Positions 23,282 to 36,710 of a DNA stretch of 64,000 nucleotides are shown here, one piece after another. Each line of letters begins with the position of its first letter. Positions within the stretch are counted from its first letter, which is position 1. A program made the position numbers and the translations under genes. Source of the DNA: Globodera rostochiensis (lineage: Eukaryota > Nematoda > Chromadorea > Rhabditida > Heteroderidae); the NCBI GenBank assembly GCA_018350325.1, contig JAEVLN010000015.1, positions 1,074,008-1,138,007 on the forward strand, read 5' to 3'. The notes under the pieces were generated by a model. It saw nothing but the letters and a program-made list of their open reading frames with translations. It was not told the origin of the DNA and searched no databases.

Positions 23282-25355
23282 ATGTTTTCTGCCGCCGTTT
23301 CTGCCACGTCTCTCCCGCAGTCAATTATGAGCAATGAACAGCCGAATTTGTTGAATAACATTCAACAACAAAAAGTCGCTTTACCATCGGGTGCAACGAC
23401 GACAACAGCGACCAGCATAGCAAACAACGAAGTAAGTCTTCCCGGAACGCGAGATCAAATTCGGTGTGTATGTAACCATTATCACATGGAGCAACTGTAT
23501 AGCCAGGAACGGTGAAAAACCCCCCAAAGGGTTAAACAATTTTTAGACCATTTTGTCCATACGTACAATAATAAACGTTGAATTTACATTTCGTCAAAAA
23601 ATCAAAATTTCCCCTCTCTGCTCGCCAAAAAAGGCTCCAAATTTATTTGGTTTAGTCCTTTCTGCCGGCCAAACCGGATGTAACCGATTTCTGACCTTTG
23701 GTTTTCCCGATTGGGGCCGGAATTCCATGGCGAGACGTAACTGAACTAACTCCATCCCTGCGGTTTTCAGATTCGGCAGGACCTTCTGGAGTATGTGTTT
23801 GGCGCCGGTGTCGCATCGAGTCTTTCGCCTTTTGACCGTTCACTTCTCAGTACCACCGGTTCAATACTGCCGTTGGAGACGCCGATGCTCATCCATCAGC
23901 AACACAACCAGCATCATCAGCTGATGCTTCTACAACAAACAAACGCATCAGCAGGTAAAAACACGTCATTTTGTTTTTAATTTTTTCATTTAAATCCCAT
24001 TTTTAATTTCAGCAGTCAATTGCCGAGCATCACCGTTTCTTTCGTCTTTTCAAAACACAATGCCGTCCGCACTGTCATCAATGCCAAGCTCAGTCTACGC
24101 CCTTTCGGCGGCCCCATCGTCCCACCCCTCCTACCTTTATCATGGTTCCGATGGTCCCCCACCGCCTCCCCATTCTTCGTCTGCTGCACTCTCTCCAACG
24201 CTCACACCCATCCCGGTACTGCTCCATTCGCCGTTGATCATTGAGGCACTGAACAATGCTCACCAGCAACAACAGCTTCTCCAATCACCGGTCATTCAAC
24301 AAATGCTGCTGATGAACAGCAACAACAACAGCGGCAGCATCACCAACAAAACGGTGGAAATAGCGACTAAAATGATCACGGCTACCAACAACCAATTCCA
24401 CCAGCAATTGGCGCCGTCCGCGTCGGCAAGGTATGTGCTTGGTCAACGGGTTGAAGGAGGCTCCGAAATATCTTTTCAGCTATAAGCCACATAACCAACT
24501 TGCCCAGCAGTCGCCATTGGATTCTTCGTCTCCCTGCTCTTCCTCCTCTTCGTTTCCTCAAACCCCACACCAATACGCTGTAGTCCCACCGCCTCCAATT
24601 CGACTCGGCTCACCGCCCAAGCCAAGAAGAAAGCGCAATATGGCAATGTGTGACGATGGTTCGAAAAACAGTGAACATTGTTTCGAAACGGAAAACGGTG
24701 GACCAGCGAGCATAATCAACAGAATAAATCACGATAAATGTGATGAAATATGTGGAAAAAGAAGTAAAAATGGACACAAATCGCCTAAGTTGGACCAATG
24801 CAGAACAGAGCGCTGCACAACACCAGAAATCATCCTGAAATGGAGGATGACCGAGGAAAAGGAGAGAGACATTGAAGGCAATGATAGCGATGGCTGGGAG
24901 AAACAGCAGATTCCCTCCAAGCCGATGAGGTGGGTTCCATCCAACCAATTAACGGAGTTGCCCCCTCAGGCATCAACATCGCTGTGGACATCCCGGCTGT
25001 GGAAAGGCATACAGCAAGTCATCTCATCTCAAAGCGCACTTGCGAACGCACAGCGGCGAAAAGCCGTTCCGATGCGACTGGAAGGACTGCGGCTGGTGCT
25101 TTGCACGAAGTGATGAGCTCACCAGGTCACTGTAACACCACTGCGTGGTACATACCATACCCGGAATGTGGCATGATACAGCGCAAACGATTACTGGGAA
25201 AGAGATCTATTTCTTGTGCTTTGTTCAGACATTACCGACGCCACACCGGCTACAGGCCCTTCCAGTGTGCTTATTGTTCTAGTGAAATGCGATTCGCTCG
25301 TTCGGACCATCTGAAATCACATGTGAAGAATAGACATCCGGGCATGGTCATTTGA
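23282..25355 (+). CDS. Kruppel-like (KLF/Sp type) zinc-finger transcription factor
   Basis: Six exons (23282-23431, 23771-23954, 24013-24430, 24480-24929, 24970-25125, 25229-25355) join in phase to about 494 residues. The long N-terminal region is rich in Gln, Ser, Pro and Asn, as in activation or repression domains. Three C-terminal C2H2 fingers follow. Finger 1 is [23 protein letters not shown] and has the KLF linker SGEKPF. Finger 2 ([23 protein letters not shown]) has the KLF linker TGYRPFQ. Finger 3 ([20 protein letters not shown]) ends near the C-terminus. Contact residues KHL, RER and RHL at helix positions predict binding to CACCC/GC boxes, as known for KLFs. Finger 3 carries two extra residues between the second Cys and first His (x14 rather than x12). 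Which of the C. elegans klf-1 to klf-3 genes it matches cannot be decided here. Confidence 0.9.
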
Positions 25356-25682
25356 AAGAAGTCACCGAAGCTTCGACTGCTCAACCTTTTCAAATTCGGG
25401 TCCGAAATTCCTAAACAGAGCTCACAATTCGCATTCATTGCTTGTTTCTCAAGGATTTTGAACATTTTTGTATTTTATGAATAAACTTAGTTGCACATTT
25501 AAATACCAAAGGAATCGGTCCATTTAAGATTTGATGTAACAAAATTTGTGTTTGTTTGAATTAGGTGCAAAACGGCTGGGCTCAGGTTTTTAATTTCCGG
25601 GCTGGGTGGAATCAAGTAATTACAAGAAAGAACGCCGACAATTGAAATCCCATCACCAATTACAAAACATGTCCTTTGGCTT
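25356..25682. other. Intergenic between convergent KLF and SOSS-C genes
   Basis: AT-rich 3' flanks; an AATAAA near 25481 fits the KLF transcript. Nothing else seen. Confidence 0.5.
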
Positions 25683-26448
25683 TCAATCAGGCAAAAACCG
25701 AGGAAATCCGGGCAGAAGCTGATTGCCGTAGTTGGAGTTAGACGGATAGAAGTTTATGCTTGACTTCTGAATCATTTCCATGCTGCTGGCGAACAATGCG
25801 TTGGATTTGTTTACCAATACGCCTTGTTGTTGAGCCCCACCCGCGGTGGCAGCAACCGTAGCGCCCTGCATCGGGTTTGAGCCGGAAGAGCCATCCCCCG
25901 GGAAGGGCACTCCGCACGTTAAGGACGAGATGGATGGCAATAGTGGCGGCTGATTGCTACGACCCGCGCCACTAATGAAGATGGAGAACGAATTTTTGGT
26001 AATAGTAAAGTTCCCCCCCCCCCCCTTCTTTTGAAAAAAATTGTTTTTTTCAAAGTCAAGAGTGCTTCCGGGGGGTTTTCGAGAGTGTAGAATCTAAACT
26101 GATCTTATTTTGACGAATTTAGAACCCCTGACTCGAATACGAGCCGAAAGTTTAAAAATTTTCATAAATCATTAAGGACAAAATTACTATGAAAAAGCAA
26201 CTATGCTCTAATTCATGCTTTTTGAATATTTTGAGCCAAAATTAATTTTCGAAATGCTCGACGGGGGTGTGGGAAAATCCGGAAAAAAGCCATTCAATTA
26301 AACTACCTTGGACTTTTCATCATCATTTGCTTGGTCTTCTGTAAATCGTGCAAGAGCTTTCTGTTCTTTTCACCTTAAATGCAACATTACCACATTATTT
26401 CAACCGATTCCTTCCACCTTGATCAACTGCTGGACCTGACAAGCTCAT
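25683..26448 (-). CDS. Probable SOSS complex subunit C (INIP) homologue
   Basis: SOSS-C is the small subunit of the sensor-of-ssDNA complex (with an OB-fold SSB protein and INTS3) acting in double-strand break repair. Three exons splice in phase: a 10-codon exon starting at 26448 (MSLSGPAVDQ), a second (about 26375-26309) encoding EKNRKLLHDLQKTKQMMMK, and a last exon (about 25976-25683), giving 128 residues. The Lys/Leu-rich N-terminal helix resembles the EKRKLL region of INIP. The C-terminus NSNYGNQLLPGFPRFLPD matches the INIP ending, in which an S-x-F/Y-GN-x-(I/L)LP-x-x-PR motif is followed by a short acidic tail. The middle is low-complexity Gly/Ala/Gln. The short length fits the family (about 104 residues in vertebrates). 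This was recognised from the end motifs only, so it is moderately sure. Confidence 0.6.
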
Positions 26449-28310
<1,862 letters not shown>

Positions 28311-29477
28311 TGATCTTTGACCCGTCCGGGGAATCCGTCAACAAAAAAAACCCACAAATGTGCCGTGCTTTGAGAGAAAATCACAAATGTTTAATTACAT
28401 ATTCGTTTTGGTTTTATGACTTTTGGTTGGGTGCTCTTCTCTCTCGTCCTCCAAGCCCCATGATGTTCATTTTTTTTCGTTTGAATGTTTGCCAACCATC
28501 CAATGAGATCCAGAGGCGTTGCTGAGGTGGCAATTTTTCATGAGACTTGACGACATTTGATAAATTTCCCATTTTTTTTTTAACTTGAGGGTTGCTTGTT
28601 TATTATAGTTGATCTCCACGGGCCGTACGGACGAAAAAAAACTCAAATTGGCTACGGCTCTGCCATTCTCTACCACATATTCCCGTTTGTTTGTCTGTTC
28701 GTTGGCAGAAAAGATTTTTGTTTTTACTGATCAATCCATTCACGCCCATTGTGCTCACTGGACAATCCATCCCCCCCCCCCATCATTTAGTTGTTAGCGG
28801 AAGTCATTTTCTCTGTGTTGTTTTTCAAATTACATTTGTCCCAACTGTGGGTTGTCCGGACCAGTCAAAATTGTTTGTGTTTTTTTGTTTGTTTTTATTG
28901 GAGGTGGCCTTTCCGTTCTGCTGGACCATTTTGTCAAAATTCGGACCCCGTTTGTTGTAACAACCAGTAAACGGAAGATTTAAGCATGTCTCGCAATTAA
29001 AACAAGCACCCGTCTTCTTCGCCTGCCCCACAAATTCCCTTTTCGATACGTTCTCCGAGATTATTTGGTGAGCTCTTTGACTCGCGTGTTCAGTGTCTAC
29101 CAAATAATTAAAATTAATTGTAAGACTTCAATTGTTAAAATATTTCATTTTACTTACTATTTGGCTCCTTCATTCAATTATTTATTATTTGCATCGATGA
29201 ACATCATTCTTATGCTGGAGATTTGTTGGTTTTGAGGGAATGGACTAGTTTATGGCTTCAATTGTTTCAAACCTGCCCATTTAGTTTTTTTGAAAGAAAG
29301 CCATTTGGCGGACCTACGGACACCGGGAAATTTGATAAGTTTTTTCTTTCGCTCCTTACTTTTCGACCCCACAAACATTCCAACAAAAACTATCGAATTT
29401 ATTAAGTATAAAAAGGAAATAGAACACTGATAAATTTGCGATTTCACGGGAATTTGTTTGGATGATTTGTTTTTTGA
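28311..29477. other. Intergenic between convergent cdc-42 and CYRI genes
   Basis: No additional gene seen. AT-rich DNA that would include both 3' UTRs; one C run near 28772. Confidence 0.5.
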
Positions 29478-31260
29478 CTAACTGTTTCTTTCCATCCTCT
29501 CATTGAACAGCGCCCGCACCGATTTTGGCGTCTCCAAATCGTTCAAATGCTTTGAAGTATATCGCAGGACGTCCATCAGCTGATTAGCCTGCAAATTAAA
29601 TAATGGAAGAAAATATTCGAAAAGCTCCGCCATTGTTAAGAAATCAAATCAAGTCCAAATCCTTTAATTTCCAATTTGCCCAACCCTCGCCCACCCCAAC
29701 TCGCTCGACCTGTTGTTCGGTCCCTTTCTGCTTGACCACCTCGACAACGCCCCGCACATCGACGGGCGAATGGCGGCAGAATGCACCGGCCGAGTCGATG
29801 TGATCGAACAAAATCAGCGCACTGACCATCACACGCAGAAAAAAGTTGCGCTCATCGACCGACAGCCGGTCGTAAAATTCCTTCCGCTCCAGCATATGCC
29901 GACAGATCTGAAGCAGAAACAGTAACATTTTTTCGCCGCGTGCCTTACAAATGCAATTAAATAAATGAAACGCCAGAAGGACTTCCCTTTATTAGCGTAC
30001 GGATGATGTTAAATTTTAGGAAAAAAACATGAAATTTATTTGAATGTTCGATTGAACTATAGTAATATGGAAAAACTTACATAAACAATGGCGGTTAGCG
30101 TTTCTGTGGTGTTTGACACTGGCAAATCGGGATGGTCACGCACAAAGCCTTAAGCTCAACATTAAATTAAGTCGCCTCCACGGACGATGGAAAGACTCGG
30201 CGGGGAAAGAAACTGGCAAAAAATCGTAATGTTTCATCTCACCGGTGGTTGAGTTGGTCAACGCATTCAGCATCGGAGTAGGCGAGGCAAGGAACAGCGA
30301 AATGGTGTTGGCCAACTCGAGCGAGCAGTCGCCCTCCGCTTCCCTTGCCGCCGTTTCACTTCGGGAGATCACTCGTCTGCAAGAAAAAAAGCGGAGGAGT
30401 TACAGATCTTTTAATAAATGAGTCGGAACTTCAATAGATTCTCCCCTCCCCCCTCCGAAAATTTTTCCTGGCTACGACCCTGCCCATTTGCAAATGAAAT
30501 GCGCGGTGACCTGAAGAAGCTAAAGTCGTTCTGAAGCGCGGGAGTGTTCATTTTCATCGCGTCAAACCGGAACACGAAGTCGATGAGGCGGGCGAGCTGT
30601 TTACAGAGTGCCTGTGCGGAGCCGAGTTGTTCGGCGGGTGGTAAAGGTCCGGAACAAAGCTCCCACAACAGTTCGGGCACGACCTAAAATAAACAGCAAA
30701 ATGTGAAATTTTAAAACTAAAAAAAAATCAAAATTTGACAGTTCTAACACAGGCCGAACGTTCCCGTCTTTCAGCATTGTTTTTTTAAACACAAAAATGA
30801 GGAAATTGCCAAAATAAAAGCAAATCGGCTGAACCTTTTCAATTCGTTGTGCCGTTTCGAAATATTTGCGAATGCGACGGACGAACTGCCGGACGACGGC
30901 GAATGAGGCTGACTGCACGGCCGCGTCTTCACAGTTTTGCAACGCCGCCCGAACTTCCATGCTGGCGCCGCCGCCGTACGTGGCCAAACAATCGGCGGCA
31001 CGGAGGGCGAGCTGAAGCACCGACTCCAACTCGAGAAAGAGGGCACGCTCCTGAAAAATAAAAAATCAACTATTAAATCAAAAATGGGTTTTTTCATTAT
31101 TTTTTATGCCAACTTGATCGCTCGGGCGACAGTGTTCAAAGTCGAGAAAAACGTCGATGTCGTCGTAAATGTGTTGATTGTAACTCTGCTGTTGCGCACT
31201 CTGTCCGAGCACATAGCGAACAACATCGCCACAACGACTTCCGCTTCGAGTCCGAGTCAT
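29478..31260 (-). CDS. CYRI (FAM49), CYFIP-related Rac1 interactor
   Basis: CYRI proteins bind active Rac1 and oppose Scar/WAVE-driven actin branching at the cell edge. The first exon (from 31260) encodes NQHIYDDIDVFLDFEHCRPSD, matching the FFLDFENAQP start of vertebrate CYRI. Later exons encode ALQNCEDAAVQSASFAVVRQ and YFETAQRIEK (Rac-binding region with conserved Arg residues), QALCKQLARLIDFVFRFDAMK followed by NTPALQNDFSFFR, LANTISLFLASPTPMLNAL, ICRHMLERKEFYDRLSVDE and FLRVMVSALILFDHIDSAGAF. The last exon ends with LMDVLRYTSKHLNDLETPKS, the conserved C-terminus, and stops at 29478. Vertebrate CYRI starts MGN and is myristoylated; the start chosen here lacks Gly2 and is longer, so an alternative first exon is likely. 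Family assignment is secure. Confidence 0.9.
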
Positions 31261-32905
31261 TGTTTCCCGTCGGTGTCAAGATTTGAAGTCTTAAAAAATG
31301 AAAACAGACATTACAATTCAATTCATATGTAATCACTTTAAAACGGACAAGTTTTGGAGAAATTTCTATTAGTAATTTACCTTAAATGTGAAGTGAGAAA
31401 ATGTGTTCGATTCGAATGCTTGTACGTGATTAAATAATTGTGGCTCTAATTGTAAGGCGAAGGGGAATATGACAGTTAACAATTGGACAAAACTGGTTTT
31501 TAATGGTTATTTACTTTCGAGAATTTCCGTTTTAATGTCGCTACCAGCTGAGGAACCAGCCTCTTAATACAAATATTCACAAAAAAAAAATGCAAAAAAG
31601 TCCAGTTTTTCAAGAGAGGTTGGATCTCTTGATTCTGAAAAACCAGAGCAAAGATTTAAAATGTTCAATTGCTTTTCTTTGATTCAAAAGCGCACTCCAC
31701 TCACCCCTTTTCCCACACTTTGCGCTTGTTTTGTTCGTTCTTTGGTGTTGGACAATGAGAAGAATCAGCCAATTGGGTGACAAAAGTGTAAATGTTGTGT
31801 CTGTTGTGTTCGGATAGATTGGAATGAATAGCGAATATGTAATAAGAGAATGAATGAAGAGCAGATTTGAGGTATGATTATGTGAATGGGAGAAGGGGAG
31901 GCGGCTTTGTCGATCGTTGACCCTTTCAGCCTTCAGTTTCCAGTAAAGATCGGAATTTTTTAATGTCCGGGTAAGGTTATTTAATTGTAGGGGGTAAAAC
32001 ATATGGCCTAAAAACTCGAAAACTTCGAAATTAAAAAAGTACGGCTTACGGGTCCCGTCCGGTCGGTGTCCGTCCCCATCTCTAGGGCGTAATTGTGTAA
32101 ATGTGAACGGACGGCGACAACAAAACGGAGGCAAATAAAAAAGAATATTTATGCAAAAACATATCGCCAAGCAAATTTTTAAACATGAAAACGAACAATT
32201 CTAATGGCGCGCGTCAATGGTTAAGCGGCATAAATGGGATTCGTTTGACTATGAAACAAATTATTGCAGGACCGGTGTGGGTGGGCGGGTCAGTCTTCTG
32301 CTGGTCCGCCGCCCTTTCCCTTCGTGTCCATCCGGTCAATCCCCGCCCAGCAGCAGCAACAGAAATCCAACACCCGCCGCTGCACAACCACCCCCCCCCC
32401 TCCCCCCTCCCCCCCCAGCGTTATTTACACAAGTCAACCGATCTTCCATTTCTCAATGACTGGTTGGCGGCGGCCGGCGAGTGGATGAGAAGATCCTTCT
32501 CGACTTCCAACTCCCAAAGCCCCCCCCCCCCGGCGATCCTTCTCGACTTCCAACTCCCAAAGCACCCTCCCCCCTTCCCGGCATACGAAACAACACTAAA
32601 CACTCTCGACCCAATTCAATTCAATCTCTCGAACAAATGTTCCCATGCCCCCCCCCTCACGACACATTCATTCATCAGAAATGTTGTTGCATCGCAAGTT
32701 ATGAAAGCAAAACAATGAAAAAATGACCACCAGCAGCAGCAGGAAGGACCGAAAATGTTGGGCACAGAGCCACTGGGGGACAGCGATGAAAGCTTATGAG
32801 CGGACTTTCACCGAAAATATTTATTGTAAAAATGTGTAAATGGATTTGGTCGGGCAGATGAATGAATGAAAATGAGGCATTCTTTGCGAAAGACTCTCTC
32901 TCAGC
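31261..32905. other. Intergenic between CYRI and the zinc-finger gene
   Basis: No supportable gene. It contains C runs (32390-32416, 32520-32531, 32648), an AGC-rich stretch near 32349 and a direct duplication at about 32490-32568. Open frames here are proline-rich translations of C runs. Confidence 0.5.
32492..32568 (+). repeat. Direct duplication of a 29-bp segment beside a C run
   Basis: GATCCTTCTCGACTTCCAAC followed by TCCCAAAGC occurs twice, separated by a C homopolymer. Confidence 0.9.
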
Positions 32906-35471
32906 TCAAAAGGGCGCGGCTGCCAATGCGCACTTCAGCAGATGGGCATGGAATTCGGCACGGGTGGCAAAGTGCTGCAGGGCACACGTGGAACAATGCC
33001 ATTGTTGTTGCCGTTGGGAATGATTTTGGTTGGCACTTTCGTCGTTGAACTCGGCGGTTGCTGATCTGCTGACGATGGGAAGTCCGTTGCGCGGAAACAA
33101 TTCGTTTGGCGGGCACTAAAAATATCGAAAATGATTAAAAAATAAGGGCTCGGGCAATGCTTTCTTTTAACACAATATGTAGACGGCAGAGATGTAACTG
33201 GATGCCGGATTCCCGGACATTTGGGTTCGGCATGCCATTCTCCGGACTTATTTTGGCATCCGGTTACATCCTGGTAGACGACGACGGTCAACCGATGGCA
33301 TAAAAAAGGTAACAATTTGCCTCAATTGGCGTCGGTTGCTGTCCGTTGTACGGGCAAATGCCGTCGGTGCCGCCGCCGGCGTCCCCCGGCACCCCTTCCT
33401 CCTCCTCCTCGTCCAGCAAATGCGCGTCCCAATCGGCGTATCGGCCAAACAGACGGCCACAGACGGCACAGAAAAAGCCCGTTGAGGAGGCTGAACAACT
33501 GCTGCTGCTGTTGTTGTTGACCATTCCGCTTGTTGTTGGCTCCGTCGTTGGGGAGGTCATCGAATGGCACGGCAATTGATGCGAAGGCGGTACCGGTTGG
33601 GTCGTCTGCACTATTTGCACAGTGTTCCATCTTTGCACAAACTTCAGCACAATGTCACTTAAAAAAACAAATTTTATAAGTCGCCCGTAGAAATGGCGCC
33701 GCCGGCGGCACTTTCCAGCAGCACCCAACACACACCTCAATTTGGACGGCTGATGAACTGTCACGTGGTCGGCCGCCTCCGTGAACGGCCGACAGAATTT
33801 GGTGAATTGCATTGCCTGCGGGTTCGGAATACGCTCTAACGCCGCCAGGGCGTCCCGGACACGCGAACGAAAGCCCAACTCGACAATTTGAGTTACTGCA
33901 AACAAAAACAATTCAATGAAATGCCATGCCATGCCCCCCCCCATATTACCATTTTTGAATTCGACAAGTTTCTTGGCACAAATGTGGTTGAGCATCACGC
34001 CGGGCCGTCGAGAAAGCAACGAACACTTTGGACATTGAAATGGCGGCAGACGGGGCAGCAGCGGCACGCTTTGCAGGCATCGCCGTAAGAGTTGCAGCGC
34101 GACACGGCGCTTGGCAGTCGCAATGGAAGCGGCGGCGGCGCCGGCGGCGGCGGAAGAGGGGCCGCGAGCGCGTCGCGGAGGAACGCGCGCATTCGCCGCG
34201 GGGAGGCGAAAGCCGCCGAAGGCGCTGAAGCGGAGGGCATTTTTCTTTGTTTTTTATTTTTGCTTTTGATGGAATGCGATGATGGCATTTTATAAAGCAT
34301 TTTAATTGACCGGCTAGTTTGTAAGCCTAAAGCGAAAACGTCCCCCCCCCCCCCCCCCCCAAAAGGGCCATTCGTTCGTTCGCCCGCCATTCTCTCTCCC
34401 TTCTCAGAGGGCATTAGGCACTTTTGCCCCCACTCCCTCAGAGAGAGAGAGAGAGGGGGGGGGGGGGGGGGTGGGAGCACAATCGATAGTCGCCCTTTCT
34501 TCTCTCTCCAGACAGCAGCAGCAGGCAGTCCAGTCAAAACAAATCAACTGACACCCGCCAGGGGGGGGGGGGAGTTGCATTGAGAGAATAGGGCAAATGG
34601 ACGGGGGGAGGGCAGCGGAGAAGCGATTTTGGGTTGGGAACGGAAGAAGAAAAGTGCTGCTGGAGAATTGGGCGGCATGGGCCAGGCAGGAGACGAGGGA
34701 GGGAGGCAAAAAATGGGGGGGGGGAGAGACCGATCATTGAAATTGATCCCGGAGTTGAGGGGGCGGGGGGAATCAAAGGTGATGGAAGAGGGGGGGGGGG
34801 TAATTAGCTCTCTGATCGGATCGATTTGTCCCCTCTCCCCTCCGTTGGAAGAAATCGCCACACTCAACTCGCCCAGCAGCTAGCCAAAACACCCCAAAGT
34901 TCAAACTAAAAGCAAAATATTACCGCTTCACGTAACGTTTGAAGGCCGGGTTGAGCAATTCCGCGAGCATTGGCCGCTTGAGCAAAAGGCTTCGAATGCG
35001 TTCAATTGGACGTCGAAGGCGAAAGTCGGCGGCGGTCGAATGTTCATCTCCGCCGCTTCCCGATGGGTGCTGTTGGACTTCCTCCTCAACTGCTCCTCCG
35101 CTTTTGGCACTTTGTTGTGCCAATGGTGATGAAAGCTTCTTCCCCCGCTCTTCCTCATTTAACGCGTTCACCAGTTCAGCTGCTGCTCCTGTTTCTGTTC
35201 CGGCCTCAACGCTCCGCTCACAATCCATTTCTTCTTCTTCTTCCCGCCGCCGCCCGATTGGATTTGCTTCTTCTTGTACACCGTCATGTTCATGTTCATG
35301 TTCACGTTCTTCCTTGTCATCTCCAGCGCTGTTCATCTCCTGCTCGTTCGTCCTTTGCCTTTTGCTCTGTTCAATGCCCGAATTGGCCGAGGCGAGAGGT
35401 GGCCGCAGAACCGGGCAGGGCAAAGGCAAGAGCGGCCTGCAGTTCGCGCAGGTGGCCGAATTTTCGCTCAT
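32906..35471 (-). CDS. Zinc-finger protein with acidic N-terminal region, uncharacterised
   Basis: The first exon (35471 or an internal ATG at 35336, to 34923) encodes a Glu-rich region with EREHEHEHDG and RRREEEEEMDCERS, then IRSLLLKRPMLAELLNPAFK. Its donor (CG/GTAATA at 34922) joins in phase to an acceptor in the next exon (TTCAG near 34226), which leads into PPFQCPKCSLLSRRPGVMLN, a Cys2-x12-His-x-Cys finger. Later exons encode GFFCAVCGRLFGRYADWDAH, a Cys2-x12-His module followed by a Glu run instead of a clear fourth ligand, and near the stop CSTCALQHFATRAEFHAHLL plus KC, a Cys2-His-Cys module. I recognise no orthologue. The likely role is nucleic-acid binding. Exon borders between fingers are approximate, and the 5' end overlaps the Ig-domain gene on the other strand. 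Confidence 0.5.
33191..33270. mobile_element. 80-bp MITE-like hairpin in an intron
   Basis: GATGTAACTGGATGCC at the left end pairs with GGCATCCGGTTACATC at the right end (one mismatch). It sits in an intron of the zinc-finger gene. No clear target duplication was seen. Confidence 0.6.
34241..34922. other. Homopolymer-rich intron of the zinc-finger gene
   Basis: Carries a C run at 34340-34360 and G runs near 34456, 34562 and 34791, plus a GA-rich microsatellite. On the phase-matched model this is an intron. No other coding signal is seen. Confidence 0.4.
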
Positions 35472-36710
35472 TCAACAGGCGCTGACGGACAACCGCGTAA
35501 GTGAGCAGCGATGGCTATGAGAAGATTTGTTGATTAGTGTGAATGAATGAAAGTGGCTTTTGGGCTAATTCTGTGAACTTTCGAGAGGTTATTAATTGCA
35601 CAAATTAGTGGATGGGGAGGGGGGGGGGGGGAAGAAGCCGGGAAGGGAAAATGCGGGGACGGCGATGAATGGGAAGGGGTCGGAGGGGGGCGGGGGGGGG
35701 GGGGGGGGGAGACGACGGATGACACTCCGAAGGGGCGCCCATGTTCTTCCCCGTCTTCTTGCTTTGTTCGTTACCCTCTCTTTCTCTGGTTGTGCTGCAG
35801 CTCTCTCTCTTTTCCCCACTTTCGTCGTGTCTACTGAAGAGAATGCATGGGAAGAGAAGAGAGAGAGACAAAGAAAGCACGTAGAGCAGAGAGAAAAAGA
35901 TGGGCAGAGACGCACATCGGCCGATTGGTGTCCGTTAGCCGAGTTAATGCCTTTTAAAGTTCGTGTAAAAGTCGAAAAGTCCGCAGAAATCCAGAAAACT
36001 AAGCTTTTGCTTTCTTACGTAAGCGCAGCTCCCCCGGAGAGTCGGAGAACGCCATGATGACACCGGAGAATGACGGAGATGGAGAGTCGGGGGGTGGGCG
36101 GGGTGCAAAAACTTTCCCAAGCCGAGGAGGTCGGGCAGTTCAGAGGGAGGGAGCAGCTGAAGTTCAAGACGTGTGGCTCTCCGTACTTTGTACAGGCCGC
36201 CGGACATTTTTCCTCCGCCGGAGGGGAGACAGCTTCACCATTTCAGTCCCAAACATTACCGTAGTTTTAGCCTACTGTAAGTGTATCGATTACAGAGTGC
36301 GCACATTGTCACCGGCTCCTACTTCAGCCAAGTGTTTCGGCTTGGCTTCAAACTGAGGTTTTCTGCTGAAGTCCAATGGATTTGACCGCCGCCCCTTCCC
36401 CCCACTCAGATTGATTTGCAAGGCTCGGGGTGACCCTCGGCCAAAAATCAAATGGTTTAAGGAGGGCATGGAAATGCAGCCAAAACGGAACGCCCACTAC
36501 TACGAGAAGCCGTTGGGAAAAGAAGAAATTTGGGTTTGTCCAATTGAGCTAAATAAAAACCGATTTTGGATGTTCGTTCATTCACAACGCTTTGTTTAGA
36601 GCAAATTGGAGATTGACCCGGCCACAATGGGTGACCAGGGCATTTACGCGTGTGTGGCCAACAACCAATACGGAGTGATGGCCAAGAACTTCAAAGCGGA
36701 GTATCGATAG
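35328..36710 (+). CDS. Secreted immunoglobulin-domain protein (zig-like), 5' end unresolved
   Basis: The first supported exon begins after a strong acceptor (TTGTCATCTCCAG ending at 35327). It encodes a hydrophobic signal-peptide-like stretch (LFISCSFVLCLLLCS) with a plausible cleavage site after AEA, then GLQFAQVAEFSLIQQALTDN and an excellent GTAAGT donor. A middle exon (about 36085-36245) reads LKFKTCGSPYFVQAAGHFSS and joins in phase, through a CA/GTCCCA donor, to the exon at 36412. That exon and the last one (36601-36710) encode one I-set Ig domain: LICKARGDPRPKIKWFKEGM (first Cys and core Trp) and DPATMGDQGIYACVANNQYG (Asp-x-Gly-x-Tyr-x-Cys). The protein ends 18 residues after the last Cys. 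C. elegans zig genes encode similar small secreted Ig proteins that maintain axon position. The start codon and the link of the first exon to the Ig exons are inferred. Confidence 0.6.

Noticed and set aside
31610..32170. Minus-strand frame of about 186 codons upstream of CYRI
   Set aside because: AT-rich composition, no motifs, and it runs through repeat-like sequence; not convincing.
32188..32726. Plus-strand frames downstream of CYRI
   Set aside because: Pro/Ser-rich translations of C runs and a short duplication, with no family features or splice support.
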